DNA of 64,000 nucleotides from Pseudo-nitzschia pungens. Lineage: Eukaryota > Bacillariophyta > Bacillariophyceae > Bacillariales > Bacillariaceae. Below, in pieces: positions 30,489-41,685 of the stretch. How positions within the stretch are numbered: position 1 is the stretch's first letter; every line of letters begins with the position of its first letter. The stretch covers positions 3,844,001 through 3,908,000 of the forward strand of contig CM074764.1 in NCBI GenBank assembly GCA_037355855.1, read 5' to 3'. Under the pieces are notes generated by a model. It was not told the DNA's origin and made no database searches. It saw only the letters and a program-made list of their open reading frames with translations. The translations under genes were made by a program, and so were the position numbers.

Positions 30489-31130
30489 AGTATCCTATGG
30501 GATACGTAAGGTTTACCCCTGCGCCTTCTCGGGTGTACTAGTACGTCAACTTCGGAGTGCACGTAATTACTCTCTGCTCACATTTGGCTATGATAGGTCA
30601 TACGCGGTATACAGTACATGTATGTCTACTCGTACTCTGTAGTGATTAGTGATGGCGGATTGACTAACCTCTAGGCGAATGTGTGGTGTAGCGTACGCGC
30701 GTGTGCGCGCGGTAGCTAGCTAGTCACTAACCTAAACCCTAATTAAGATGGGACCCCACAGTGCACCGAGAGTCCTTGCCGGGTGGGCGGGTGGGAAGTT
30801 TTGTTGATCCGCTCCCACAGGGAACAGCACTCCTTATTGTCCAATGAGGTGAGCAGATGGGGAAGGCATCGTCCCGCACCTCTGTGCCCGGCAGCGGCTG
30901 TGTACCTTGTGCGAACACCACGTTGTGCCCGTCTACGGTGCGCGCGCTGTCGGACCTCCTCTTGTGACACTTACCTACCTACCATTGTTGGGACCTTCCT
31001 CACATACATTGTAGTGCTCGTCACGGCGCGCGCGGCAAGTTCACAGGTGCTGGTACGCGTGGAGGTGTGGGCGTGTCCCCACCCGCATCCTGCAGTTGCG
31101 GTGACCTGCTGTGCTGTCTTGCCCAACATT
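30489..31130 (+). repeat. 640-bp dispersed repeat R, copy B
   Basis: Second copy of the 26550-27190 repeat in the same orientation. It includes the ctaacctaaaccctaa phrase. Compared with copy A it lacks a 24-bp segment bounded by ttgtc/gacaa inverted ends. The open frame 30783-31190 is retained. Confidence 0.8.
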
Positions 31131-31379
31131 CTTTTTTCCCATAGGAAACGCATTACTATTGGGCCTTCAAGGGGGCTAGTGGAGTTCTAGCTTTGTCTGT
31201 AATACTGGTACCATGTTGGTAGTAGGGATTGGCACTTGAAGGGTGAGTGGAGTTGTGGTCTAAAACAACTTATTTTTACTCAGCGTGGTAGAGTACGGGA
31301 GTATTATTTAAGGTATAATTGTTGGACTCTTGGGGGGGGTAGTAAGATTAGTGGAGTTGTATACCGTACCGCCATCACT

Positions 31380-31693
31380 GTTGATAATATAAGATATACA
31401 GGATGCTAAGATAAGAACAGAACTGTAGAACCAAAAAGATGACACTAAACAGGATGCTAGACAGGATGCTAGGCCCTTCAAGTAGGATTTGTACCAGATA
31501 TACATACCCCAACTCTTAGCAGCCCTATAATATAAGATATACAGGATGCTAAGATAAGGACGGAACTGTAGAACCAAAAAGATGACACTAAACAGGATGC
31601 TAGACAGGATGCTAGGCCCTTCAAGTAGGATTTGTACCAGATATACATACCCCAACTCTTAGCAGCCCTATAATATAAGATATACAGGATGCT
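31380..31693 (-). repeat. 145-bp satellite, inverted orientation, ~2 units
   Basis: tacaggatgctaagataag...ctaggcccttcaagtaggat units in the opposite orientation to 9850-10512. They abut the inverted gene-fragment duplication. Confidence 0.85.
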
Positions 31694-32657
31694 ACGTCCG
31701 AAAACTGTTTCGCGACCCCTCCCAAGAATTTATTTAGGGGGGTCGCGATTTATTCCTGGCTCATTTTGACGTAGCTCGATTCCTAGCTCTCTCGCGATTC
31801 GCAACCCCAATCGCGACCCAGTAACTACCTCAATTACGAAAATTACGAAAAAAAAAAATAAAATTCATACTCGACCCGATTTTTTTTTAAGACTCAATTT
31901 TTTTTCTTCAGTCACTTAATCAAATTAATCAACATTTAAAAAAAAATATTTGTTTTCTCAAAATAATCCCCCCCTTCCCCCAATTTTTTTTCAATCTGAC
32001 TCATTATTACCGACCCTACCAACATTATATATTATGAGACTGTTGCAGAAATTCACTCTCAAAAATTGATTTCTCATCCCGACACAAAGTATTTCCCATC
32101 ACACCCCTCAAGAAATTCATCAGGAAAATCACAATTATTACCCGAATTACAGGAATCGCGACCCCCATGAAAAAAATTCTGAAACACTATGATGCAAAAT
32201 ATAAGTCTTTCTTTTGATAAATATTGATACTACTCCAATAATTGTTTATTCTCTGTTCAGTTTTCTCACACACTCACACACAAATTTTGGTTCGATCTCG
32301 AACAATTTTTAAAGACTGGCCAACGCGATATCGTTACTGCCAGTAAAGTCCTCCTCATCTTCATTTACATCTAGCAAAGCTTGTAGCTCCGGACTAATGT
32401 ATTCAGTAACTTCTTCCTCCTGCACCCAGTCCTCATCGTACTGGGACTGTTGTTGTTGTCATCGGGTTTTCACTCTCGCGACGCAGCCTCTCTCTCAATC
32501 TTTCGTCTCACACTCTCTAGGCTTGCCCGTTCTCGGATCTTATCCTCAGCACATCAATCTCCCTGCACAAAGTTATTGAACCCCCCCCAGTGCTGCACCT
32601 TCCTCCTTCGACACCTGCATGATTGTTCCTCGCTCCACTGTATTGGTCACAAAATTT
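31694..32657 (-). pseudogene. inverted, decayed copy of the 5059-6656 gene 3' end and flank
   Basis: Reverse complement of 6341-7273. The coding part (about 32310-32657) matches the last ~105 codons of the two-exon gene, with the stop and the FTGSNDIALASL end preserved. It has several insertions that break the frame, including a run of eight or more Cs at 32581. The non-coding flank is better preserved. At 32657/32658 it joins directly to the truncated GypB integrase. Confidence 0.82.
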
Positions 32658-35114
32658 AGGAATTCACCACCATTTTCATGGATACATCTGATAGGTCTTG
32701 GGTATCTTGATAGCCAGCAGTTCTTGAATTGATCTGATACATGTTGTGAGGACTTATCTCTGATTCTGATGATTTCAAGGAGGTTGGTAACCAGATCGAT
32801 TACATGTTAGCGCGCTTTGAAATTATAGTTCTTGCCTTGGGCTGTAATCTTCCATGGTCCTATGAGATCCACGTGTACCTCATAGAATGGGGACAATGGC
32901 GCTTCTTTTGGTGGTAGTTTGCCATACTGGGAGTTATGGTTCTTGTATTTGATGCAATGGTCCGGGCATATATAGGACTTGCATAGACTGGTTAGATTAT
33001 CAGCATAGAATCGGGCTGAAATAGTCTGTTGTAATCTGGTGGATCCACAATGACCCAACAGGAGATGATACCACTTGATGGTATCATTAATGAGAGATGC
33101 TGGTATGTAGATCCTCCAGCGTTCGGGATTGGATTGGTTCGCGTAACAAAGTATCCTGTTGCCTTCTAATTCTTGATAGAAGAAGGCTTTAGATTGGTTC
33201 TTAAACTTGATGGTAGGGTCCTTTTGCTGATGAAGATATATATCTGAGTAGTTCACCGGGCATTCCACATCTTGACTGTTAGGTAGATTGATAAGACACT
33301 CATTGTTCAGCAGACACGTTTGGAGTTCTCGGTCTGCGTCATTGCATAAGTGCTGGAATAAGTTGGGGAACTCCGATAGGAACAGTTCTTCATCTTGCTT
33401 GGGGACTTCAAGTTTCAGAAAATCAATAAGAGTGCCCTTACCAAGGGCTTCTTTCTTCCCCACAGTAGGTGGGTCCATCCGGGGGAGCCTGGAGAAGGCG
33501 TCAGCAAGAACATTCTTCTTGCCTTCAACGTAGGTGAGATTGACACCAAATTCTTCAAGGAATAGTCTCCATCGGAGGACTCGTTGGACTGATAGCGTCC
33601 GGAAGGTGAGGTTCTTATGATCAGTGTATACGTTGATGACTCCACCGAGGAGCATCTTCCGGTACTCTTTGCAACAGAGTACTATGGCTAGGAGTTCTTT
33701 CTCCATGGTCGTGTAATTCTTTTGGGCATCAGATAGTTTCTTGGACCAATATGCAATGGGCTTGCCATCTTGTAGTATGGCAGCCCCAAGTTGTAGGTCT
33801 GAGGCATCAGTGTACAGTTCAAAGGGCTTGTTAAGGTCTGGATAGGTGTTCAGCGCATCTGCTGCCACCATTGCTTTCATCTCTTGAAAGGCTTTATCCT
33901 GAGCAGGTCCCCAAGTGAAAGCTGAAGGAGCTTTGCGTTGCTTGCCTTTGATGGCAGCTGCTTGAGGAGTCTTGGGGGTTCCAGTGATATCAAAGAGAGG
34001 AGCTAGGACATGAGATCTTCGGGGCCACATGTCTCTGTAGTATCCAACTGCTCCTAGAAAGGACTTGACTTGGGTCACAGTTCGTGGTCGGTCCATATGT
34101 AATATGGCTTCAATCTTCTTTCTCCATGGTTTGACTGCTGTAGGCGTCATCCAGTATCCAAGGAAGTCGGTCTCTTGTACAGCCCAATCACACTTGAGTG
34201 GGTTGCACTTGAGGCCATTTTGGTTAAGTCTGTCAAGGATCTTGTCTATAGTTTTCATATGGAGATCAAAAGATCCATCAGTCCAGATACCAATATCATC
34301 AATATAAACAGTGCAGTCAGTGTCTTGTAGGATATCTTCCATCAGCTGTTGCGCCACATCTGGGGAGACTTTAACTCCCATTGGTAGTCTTTGGTATTCA
34401 TAGCAACCATATGGTGTCACTATTGTGCAGAGTTTCTTGCTTGCATCATCCAGTTCAAAGCAGTAGTATTGCATGGACAAGTCAATCTTGGTGAAGTGAG
34501 TGTACTTGCCTCTTTTGTTCATGATATCTTGTATCCGGGGGATTGGATAAGGACGTCTCTCAAGGAGTTCATTGAGTTCTCTGAAGTCTGATACCCATCT
34601 AACTCTGTTGTCCTTCTTTGGAACAATAAAGGTCGGGAATGCCCATTCAGCTGGTCCAGTGCATCTTTTGAGTACTCCATCATTACAAAGATTCTGGAGT
34701 TCCCTCTTGAATAGGTCTTCTCTTTTGTATGCAACTGGATAAGGCTTCTTGTGTATAGGTTTGGCTCCGGGTTTCAGTCTTAGAGAGATCTTCTTGTGTG
34801 GATACTTGCCAAGTTCACCATTGAAGACGTTAGGGTATTTGGTTAGGATAGCTTGGAACTGTTGTTGCTCTGCTTTGGACATGTGGGCCTGCTGCTGTGC
34901 GACTGTAGATGGATCTGTTTCTTGGTAGGCTCTATCTAGAATGACCTTGGACTTGTATGGATTTGCGAAGGATAATTCATCAGCGAAGAGTTCAGCATCT
35001 TCTAGTTCTTCCATGAGCATGGTATGATTGTCATGGTATAAGGACGTGTCCTTCATAGGAATGGTTCGGTCCATCCACTGAACTGCTCCTTCTTTGAATA
35101 GGAGATTGATCTGC

Positions 35115-35119
35115 GCTAG
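35115..35119. repeat. GypA-3 target-site duplication GCTAG
   Basis: Matches 46776-46780 on the other side of GypA-3. Confidence 0.9.
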
Positions 35120-35310
35120 TGCCATACCCCGGGTCTACTAGTGATTAGAAAGTAGTAGTGATATGCAAATTGTGAGCCCTATTGGTTAGTCTATTTGCTA
35201 CAGTTCTAAGAGCCCTCCGAATCAGCGATTCTGTCGGCTCGCTGATTCTTTTATCCTTATCCTTAATCCAGTCCCGAGTGGACTCGTGACTGTATTTTTG
35301 GTGCACGGCA
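35120..35310 (-). repeat. GypA-3 3' LTR
   Basis: Plus strand reads TGCCATACCCCGGG...GTGCACGGCA. The purine-tract complement follows at 35311-35322. Confidence 0.92.
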
Positions 35311-35846
35311 TACTCCTCCATGGTACTGTTACGATTTAATAGGATCCCTGCAATAATAGGGGTGTACTCTCCTAATGTTAACCCGATCGGTTACAAAGGG
35401 AGCAGTTTCAATAGTTACAGTTCCATTGTTATGGGCCTTGATCACCTTGTAAGGTCCTTGTCGTGGGAAGGATAGTTTCGGAACAATGCCCTTCCTTTCC
35501 AGGGTGACATAGTCTCCTTCCTTATAGACATGGGGAATCCTCTTCTGATTCTCCCGGATATTACTCTTGTGGATACTCTTTTGTTTCCTTGCTTGGATTG
35601 CTTCCCAATCCACTGGAAAGTTCACAGGCATGAACATATCCCGTCCGAACACCAGTTGTGCTGGGGAATACCCCAGAGTTGTATGGATGGCGCTTCTAAT
35701 AGCATAGGCCGCCTTGGTAGTGAATTCCTCAAAGGGGTCCTTCTCGTGGAGGTCTCTTTGTTCCAGGTTAAAGGACAATAGGCAGTCCTTCAGGACCTGG
35801 TGGATTCTCTCCAGCACTGAGTTGGATTGTGGGTTCCAGGCGCCAC

Positions 35847-36035
35847 TGCCATACCCCGGGTCTACTAGTGATTAGAATAGTAGTGATATGCAAATTGTGA
35901 GCTCTACTGATTAGTCTATTTGCTACAGTTCTAAGAGCTCTCCGAATCAGCGATTCTGTCGACTCGCCGATTGTTTTTATCCTTATCCTTAATCCAGTCC
36001 CGCGCGTACTCGTGACTGTATTCTGGTGCACGGCA
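35847..36035 (-). repeat. GypA-2 3' LTR
   Basis: 189 bp with TG...CA ends. The adjacent interior carries the purine tract complement. Confidence 0.93.
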
Positions 36036-36053
36036 TACTCCTCCATGGTACTG

Positions 36054-39000
36054 TTACGACTTAATAGGATCCCTGCAATAATAGGGATGGACTCTCCTGA
36101 TATTAACCCGGTCGGTTACAAAGGGAGCAGTTTCAATAGTTACAGTTCCATTGTCATGGGCCTTGAGCACCTTGTAAGGTCCTTGTCGTGGGAAGGATAG
36201 TTTCGGAATAATGCCCTTCCTTTCCAGGGTGACATAGTCTCCTTCCTTATAGACATGGGGAATCCTCTTCTGATTCTCCCTAATATTGCTCTTGTGGATA
36301 CTCTTCTGTTTCCTTGCTTGGATTGCTTCCCAGTCCACTGGGAAATTTACAGGCATGAACATGTCCCTTCCAAACACCAATTGCGCTGGGGAATATCCCA
36401 GGGTGGTGTGGATGGCGCTTCTGATAGCATATGCTGCCTTGGTGGTGAACTCCTCGAAAGGGTCCTTCTCGTGGAGGTCTCTTTGTTCCAAGTTAAAGGA
36501 TAGTAGGCAGTCCTTCAGTACCTGGTGGGTCCTCTCCAATACCGCATTGGATTGGGGGTTCCAGGCACCACTGGGCTTTCTTTTCATCCCCATGTTGTCG
36601 CAGAGCTCCTGGAACTCTGCTTTGAACTCGCTCCCGCCATCAAAGCCAATTTCCTTTGGGCGCGGGTACCTTGCCAGCCATGTGCTGTCTAGCAAACGTT
36701 GAGTTTCTGCTGCATTTGGGGAGTCCTTCAGGTGAGCCAGTTCAAACCATCCGGTCACTGGGTCCACCATGGTGAGGACATGGATGTGGTAGTCTTTACC
36801 ATTTTTATTGTGGACAGTTGCAGGTCCCCAGAGGTCCACGTTGACTCTCTGCCATTTGGTAACCTCAGCTGCTTTCTCCGGTAGTAGTCCATACTTCTTC
36901 CGGCCACTCTTTTTGAACATCTGGCACGTGTGACAGTGTTTACATAGGTCCTGGACGTCCTTCCTCAGGCCTCTCCAGGTGAACACGGAGCGTATGCTCT
37001 GTTCCATTCTCTTCTCGCCGGGATGGACCAGCATGCTGTGGTACCATTCCATGACTCTGTCTTTGAGTTTGTTCGGGACGAGAATCTTCCCTTCCTTGTG
37101 GATTAGGCTGTAACCTTCCACCATTTTGGTGGTCAGTCGATTGTCTTTTTCCAGAACACTCATGATTCCTGTGTCCTTTTGCTGGTAGAACTGAATCATG
37201 TCCGGGGCAAGTGGGAATGCACTATTGCCCTGGAATTCTTCCGGTTCTTCTCCAAGCGGGAATAGGAGTTGCCGGAGGTGCTCTTCCTCATCCGCGTAGG
37301 TGAGGGGCTTATTTGGTGGTAGCCATTCCACTGTATCTGCCGGATCATCCGTAATGTCCAGGCGAGACAGCGCGTCTGCTGCGTCATTGTCTTTGCCAGC
37401 AACATGTTTGACTACCGGGTGGAACTCCTCCATAAGGAGTCTCCACCGTACCATCCGCTGGGTGGGCATCTGCTGGTACAGTAGGTTGAGGTGATCCGTG
37501 TGGATAATCACGTCTTGTCCTCGTAGGATTCCTTCAAACGCCTTGAGCCCTTCCACTATGCCCAGGAGTTCTTTTTCTCCGACAGTGTAGTTGAGCTGCG
37601 CTGAGTTCAGTTTCCGGGTGTAGAAACCAAGGGGCTTGCCATCTTGGCATACAGTGGCTCCCAGTTGCCTGTCGCTGGCGTCTGAGTAGAGATGAAATGG
37701 TTTCGTAAAGTCTGGGAATGCGAGCTTCGCTTCCTCTGCGAGCATCCTTTTCGCCTCCATGAAAGCTTTCTGCTCTGCTGGACCCCAGTACCAGTTCATT
37801 TTGCCCTTTTTCCCTGCTAGTTTGTTCAGAGGGGCTAGGATGTGGGAGCGGCGCTTCCACATGTCCCGGTAGAAATTTACCATTCCAAGAAACATCTTGA
37901 GTTGCTTGGTGTTCTTGGGGGCTTCTAGTCGCTTCATCGCCTCCAGTTTCTTTGGCTGGGGCTGAATGCCTTCTGTTGTTAACAGAAATCCCAGATATTC
38001 CACTTCTTTTTGCATGAAAAAGGATTTTCGGAGGTTTGCTCGAAAGCCGGCGTCATCCAGTCTTTGAAGGACTGTATCGATTTTGTTGAGGTGATCCTGT
38101 TCGGATTCCCCTTCTCGCTGAATGATGAGAATATCATCAATATAGACCAGGACATAGTCCAGATCACCGAGTAGGTTCATCATGACGGATTGGAAGATAT
38201 CCGGTGCGCATGCGATTCCCATTGCCAGTCTCTTGTAGGCATACTTTCCCCATGGTAAAATGGTAGAGCAAATCTTTTGGCTCTCCTTGCAAATGGGGAT
38301 GGTATAGTATCCTTGGGACAAGTCCAGTGCCGTAGCTGATTTGAACTTTTGTAGTCTCTGGATTGTTTCCCCTATTCATGGTAGTGGGAACGGTTTTCGT
38401 TGGATGGCTGCGTTCATCTTCCGAAAGTCAGTTAGGACGCGAATGTCCCCTGTCTTCTTTGGTTGACAGAACGTCGGGGATGCCCATGGTGAGTCATCAT
38501 CATGGGGGAGTTTCTCCAGGACTCCAATGTCACAGAGCCTGTTGATTTCCTTCCGGAGTGCTTGTTCAAAGGCATGGGGTACTGAATAGTACCTCTGCCT
38601 GACCGGTTTAACCCCTGGTTGGAGTTCAATAGATACCGGTTCAATATTCTTGAGCAGTCCCAGACCTCCGCCAAAGAGTGTGGGGAACTTCTTCAATGTT
38701 TTCTTCAGGGCCTCCTTAGACGCGTCTGTGATCTCCAGTTCGTTGACCATGGAGTCTATATCTACTTTGGAGTAGTCGGCGTCCAGGATCTTTGCTTGCC
38801 TTTCTTCCTCGTGTTGGAGGATTGGACTTTGTGTGTTGGCAAAGAATACAGCCTCACATTTGTCCGGGTCAGTAAGCTCCCCCATTCCCTTCATGGGGAT
38901 GGAGTCGCCCTGCCATTCGATTGTTCGGGAGCTGTATTTTATATCCAGTCCCAGTTGTGCCATTAGGTCGGATCCTATGATCATGTCATAGGGTACTTCC

Positions 39001-39317
39001 TCGTGGTGATGATATTCATCCACTTGGAAGGTCCATTTAATGGTCTTGGAGTTTGAAAATTCTATCAACCTTAGTCCCACTGAAGCCGCAGACCTGGTTC
39101 TGAACTTGCCCCCATAGGTATTGTAGGTGACAGATCTTTGGTCCCGGTTCGTTAGTTGACTTCGGTCGACAAAGTGCCTTAAGATGATGGATTTGGAGCA
39201 TCCAGAGTCCAGTAGGCCCCGGAGCATCCTTCCCCTTCCCTTGTGGTCCAATACCTCCACACAGATGTCCGCAAATCTGTTGATGATCCGGGGTCCGGTG
39301 TGGATGGTATCCGCCAT
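36054..39317 (-). pseudogene. pol: GypA-2 pol with one nonsense codon
   Basis: A 1088-codon frame from ATG 39317 with all gypsy domains, broken only by TGA at 38378-38376. This lies just after the PFPLP segment between protease and RT. GypA-3 has CGA (Arg) at the same codon, so a single C-to-T change at a CpG explains the stop. Everything downstream is open: RT YIDD, RNase H, integrase, GPYKVL, ending DPIKS. Confidence 0.92.
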
Positions 39318-40751
39318 TCAGTTGTGGGATCCTTTCTTTTTGAAGGTCTTTCTGTACTTTCTTCTGTACTCTTTGAGTTCTCGTTCAGAGATATCGATCT
39401 CGTCATCGGAGACTTCGTGGTCAGCTTGGGCCGTGGCCAGTACGTAGGAGTACTCGTGGTTCGATAGGTTCCTTCCCCAGTGGGGTTTGGAGTGTTGCTC
39501 AGTGTCTGAGTCTTGTTCTTTTGCCACAAAGTGCTCCTTGAGCAGGTTGATGGTCTCCTGGTCGAACTTCCCCTTCTTGTGGGGACCACCGGTTAGTTTC
39601 CAGCATTTGCCGGCATGGACCTTGCCACAGGTCTTGCATAGCTGTTTGTTGCTGTTGTCCGCAGGTCGCTTCTTTTTGCCAGGGGACTTGGCGTGTCCTC
39701 CCCCAGAAGTGGCCTTGGGAGTTTTCTTGGCGACGCCGGTCTGCTTTTCGAGATCGGTGAGGCGTTGGTGCATTAGTGCTTCCTTTCGGATGGTGATTTC
39801 CAGATTTTCGAGCTTGTCGATAGTGGTGTTAAAGGAGTGGGTGTAGAGGTCCCAACTAATGTGTTCCAGCTTCTCGCGTTGGGAGTGGGTCATATTGGAA
39901 TCTAATATTTCCTTCAGTTCTCCTTGGGTGAAACTTCGTGGCGTTTCCATTTGGTCACTTCCACATTCCCAGAGGCATTCTGGGAGATAGCTTTGGAGTT
40001 CTGCCATGCGGTTGGCCCAGGCTCTGATGCCATGTTTGAGGTCGACGCGCATGCCTCGCATGAATCGTCGAAGGACGATGTACGAGCGTCTGCCGTTTTG
40101 GTCATTGCCAAAGATTTTGAGTTTGAGGGCATGCATGCATTCCTCCAAGACATCCTTCCGGTACTCCTGGGATTGGTAGTACTGGGTGAGGGCGCTTGCG
40201 ACCTTTTTCTTTGGGATTGGCGACTCGAGGTTGTCGGTCTCCGATTTGTTGTCCGAGCTCGCCGTGGCGGTGTCGGTTTTGTCGGCGTTTGGAGATTTCT
40301 CCTTTGCCGTCTCCTTGGAGGCTCCCGTGGGAGTTTCGGTGGCGTCTTGCCCCATTGATAATAGTATGTTTGCTTGGTCCCTTTGTTCGATCTCCTGGAT
40401 CTTTTTCTGCACGCGTCTGGTGTGATGGACCTTGTGGGTTGGTTCGGCCAAGTAGGTCCGAGCGAGCGTTCGCTGGACAAGTCCGAGTGCCTCGTTAGAG
40501 AGGATTCTCTGTAGAACATCCAGTTTCTGGTCTCCGTGGAGTTTGTCATTGCCAGCAATTTTCTGGTCAAAGTCTCTCTTCCAGATGAGGAAGAGTTCTG
40601 GTCTTTCAGTACCATTGAGAACTTTCAGGTAGTCACTGAATGCGATTCCACCTTGTTCACTGTCGACATTCATCTTTACGGCGTTGGCGTCCTCCGGCCA
40701 GTCCTCCCGAACGATGTTAAAGGGCTTCAGTTTGGTTCCTTTGGTTGCCAT
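39318..40751 (-). CDS. gag: GypA-2 Gag, 477 aa
   Basis: Intact. It is very similar to GypA-1 Gag over its whole length, with the zinc-knuckle-like CKTCGKVHAGKCWK and a C-terminal basic tail. TGA 39320-39318 is followed in frame by the pol ATG. It could supply Gag in trans to defective copies. Confidence 0.9.
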   Translation of the reverse strand: MATKGTKLKPFNIVREDWPEDANAVKMNVDSEQGGIAFSDYLKVLNGTERPELFLIWKRDFDQKIAGNDKLHGDQKLDVLQRILSNEALGLVQRTLARTYLAEPTHKVHHTRRVQKKIQEIEQRDQANILLSMGQDATETPTGASKETAKEKSPNADKTDTATASSDNKSETDNLESPIPKKKVASALTQYYQSQEYRKDVLEECMHALKLKIFGNDQNGRRSYIVLRRFMRGMRVDLKHGIRAWANRMAELQSYLPECLWECGSDQMETPRSFTQGELKEILDSNMTHSQREKLEHISWDLYTHSFNTTIDKLENLEITIRKEALMHQRLTDLEKQTGVAKKTPKATSGGGHAKSPGKKKRPADNSNKQLCKTCGKVHAGKCWKLTGGPHKKGKFDQETINLLKEHFVAKEQDSDTEQHSKPHWGRNLSNHEYSYVLATAQADHEVSDDEIDISERELKEYRRKYRKTFKKKGSHN

Positions 40752-41496
40752 GGTGGGTTAATCAGTTTTCTATTAGGTTTAATTTAGTTACACTACTCGT
40801 TACCTCGTTGTTTTGCGCTGAACTGAGCAAGAATGATTGCTCAGCTCTTCCAGTCCTTTTGCTGGATTTTTGCTGTTTCTCGTGATAACTCGTGTTGTGG
40901 CTGATCTTTCCCCCTGGTCTGTTCAGTGGTGGGAGTTGTTTCTCTCTTTAGCTCACGGGAATCCTATGGTTCCCCGGAGTTGTTTCTGTTTTTATTTCGT
41001 GGGAGTCGCTTCCCGTGGTTCTCCGGCGTTGCTTCTTTCTTAAGCTGTCACCGGGCCGGTCCCACTTCCCGTATCCCGTGGGATTAGTGGTGTTTGAGTA
41101 TTTGGCTATATACCTTTCCGGATATTCGTATGTTTCGATTTTGGTTGGCATCCACTTACGGTCTGTCCCTCCACTCAGCGTTGGTCCAATTAGTCCACTC
41201 ACTGATTTATGTGTCACTTTTTCGGCACATGTTTTCGTGTTTTTCGATTATTTCTGTTGTCGACCATGGTCCTGTTTAGGTACTTAGGTGTCTCTGTTGC
41301 TGCTGTTGCTCCCTTCTTTGGGCGCCAACAGTTGCTGGGGTCGGTCTTCCTTGTGCTGCAGACACTGGATATCCTTCTCCCTGTTTTGCTTCTCTGCGCC
41401 TCCATTTTTGGCAGTCTTTCGAGTCCGTCAACTCTTTTCGGTTGATCGATTTCTTTCTGCTCATGGTCATCAGCGCTCAGCTTGATTTTAAAATCA
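40752..41496 (-). other. GypA-2 leader (5' UTR)
   Basis: ~745 nt, homologous to the GypA-1 and GypA-3 leaders. The palindrome TGATTTTAAAATCA at 41483-41496 abuts the 5' LTR. No gene is seen. Confidence 0.75.
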
Positions 41497-41685
41497 TGCC
41501 ATACCCCGGGTCTACTAGTGATTAGAATAGTAGTGATATGCAAATTGTGAGCTCTACTGATTAGTCTATTTGCTACAGTTCTAAGAGCTCTCCGAATCAG
41601 CGATTCTGTCGACTCGCCGATTGTTTTTATCCTTATCCTTAATCCAGTCCCGCGCGTACTCGTGACTGTATTCTGGTGCACGGCA
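41497..41685 (-). repeat. GypA-2 5' LTR
   Basis: 189 bp, apparently identical to 35847-36035. Confidence 0.93.

Larger units (their letters stand above)
35847..41685 (-). mobile_element. GypA-2: Ty3/gypsy element inside GypA-3
   Basis: 5,839 bp. The LTRs 35847-36035 and 41497-41685 (189 bp) appear identical. The GCCAC duplication is at 35842-35846 and 41686-41690. It is the youngest member of the nest and uninterrupted, but has one nonsense codon in pol. Confidence 0.95.

Noticed and set aside
36054..38321. Separate gene starting inside GypA-2 RT
   Set aside because: It is the continuation of pol after a single nonsense codon, in the same frame as the upstream part.
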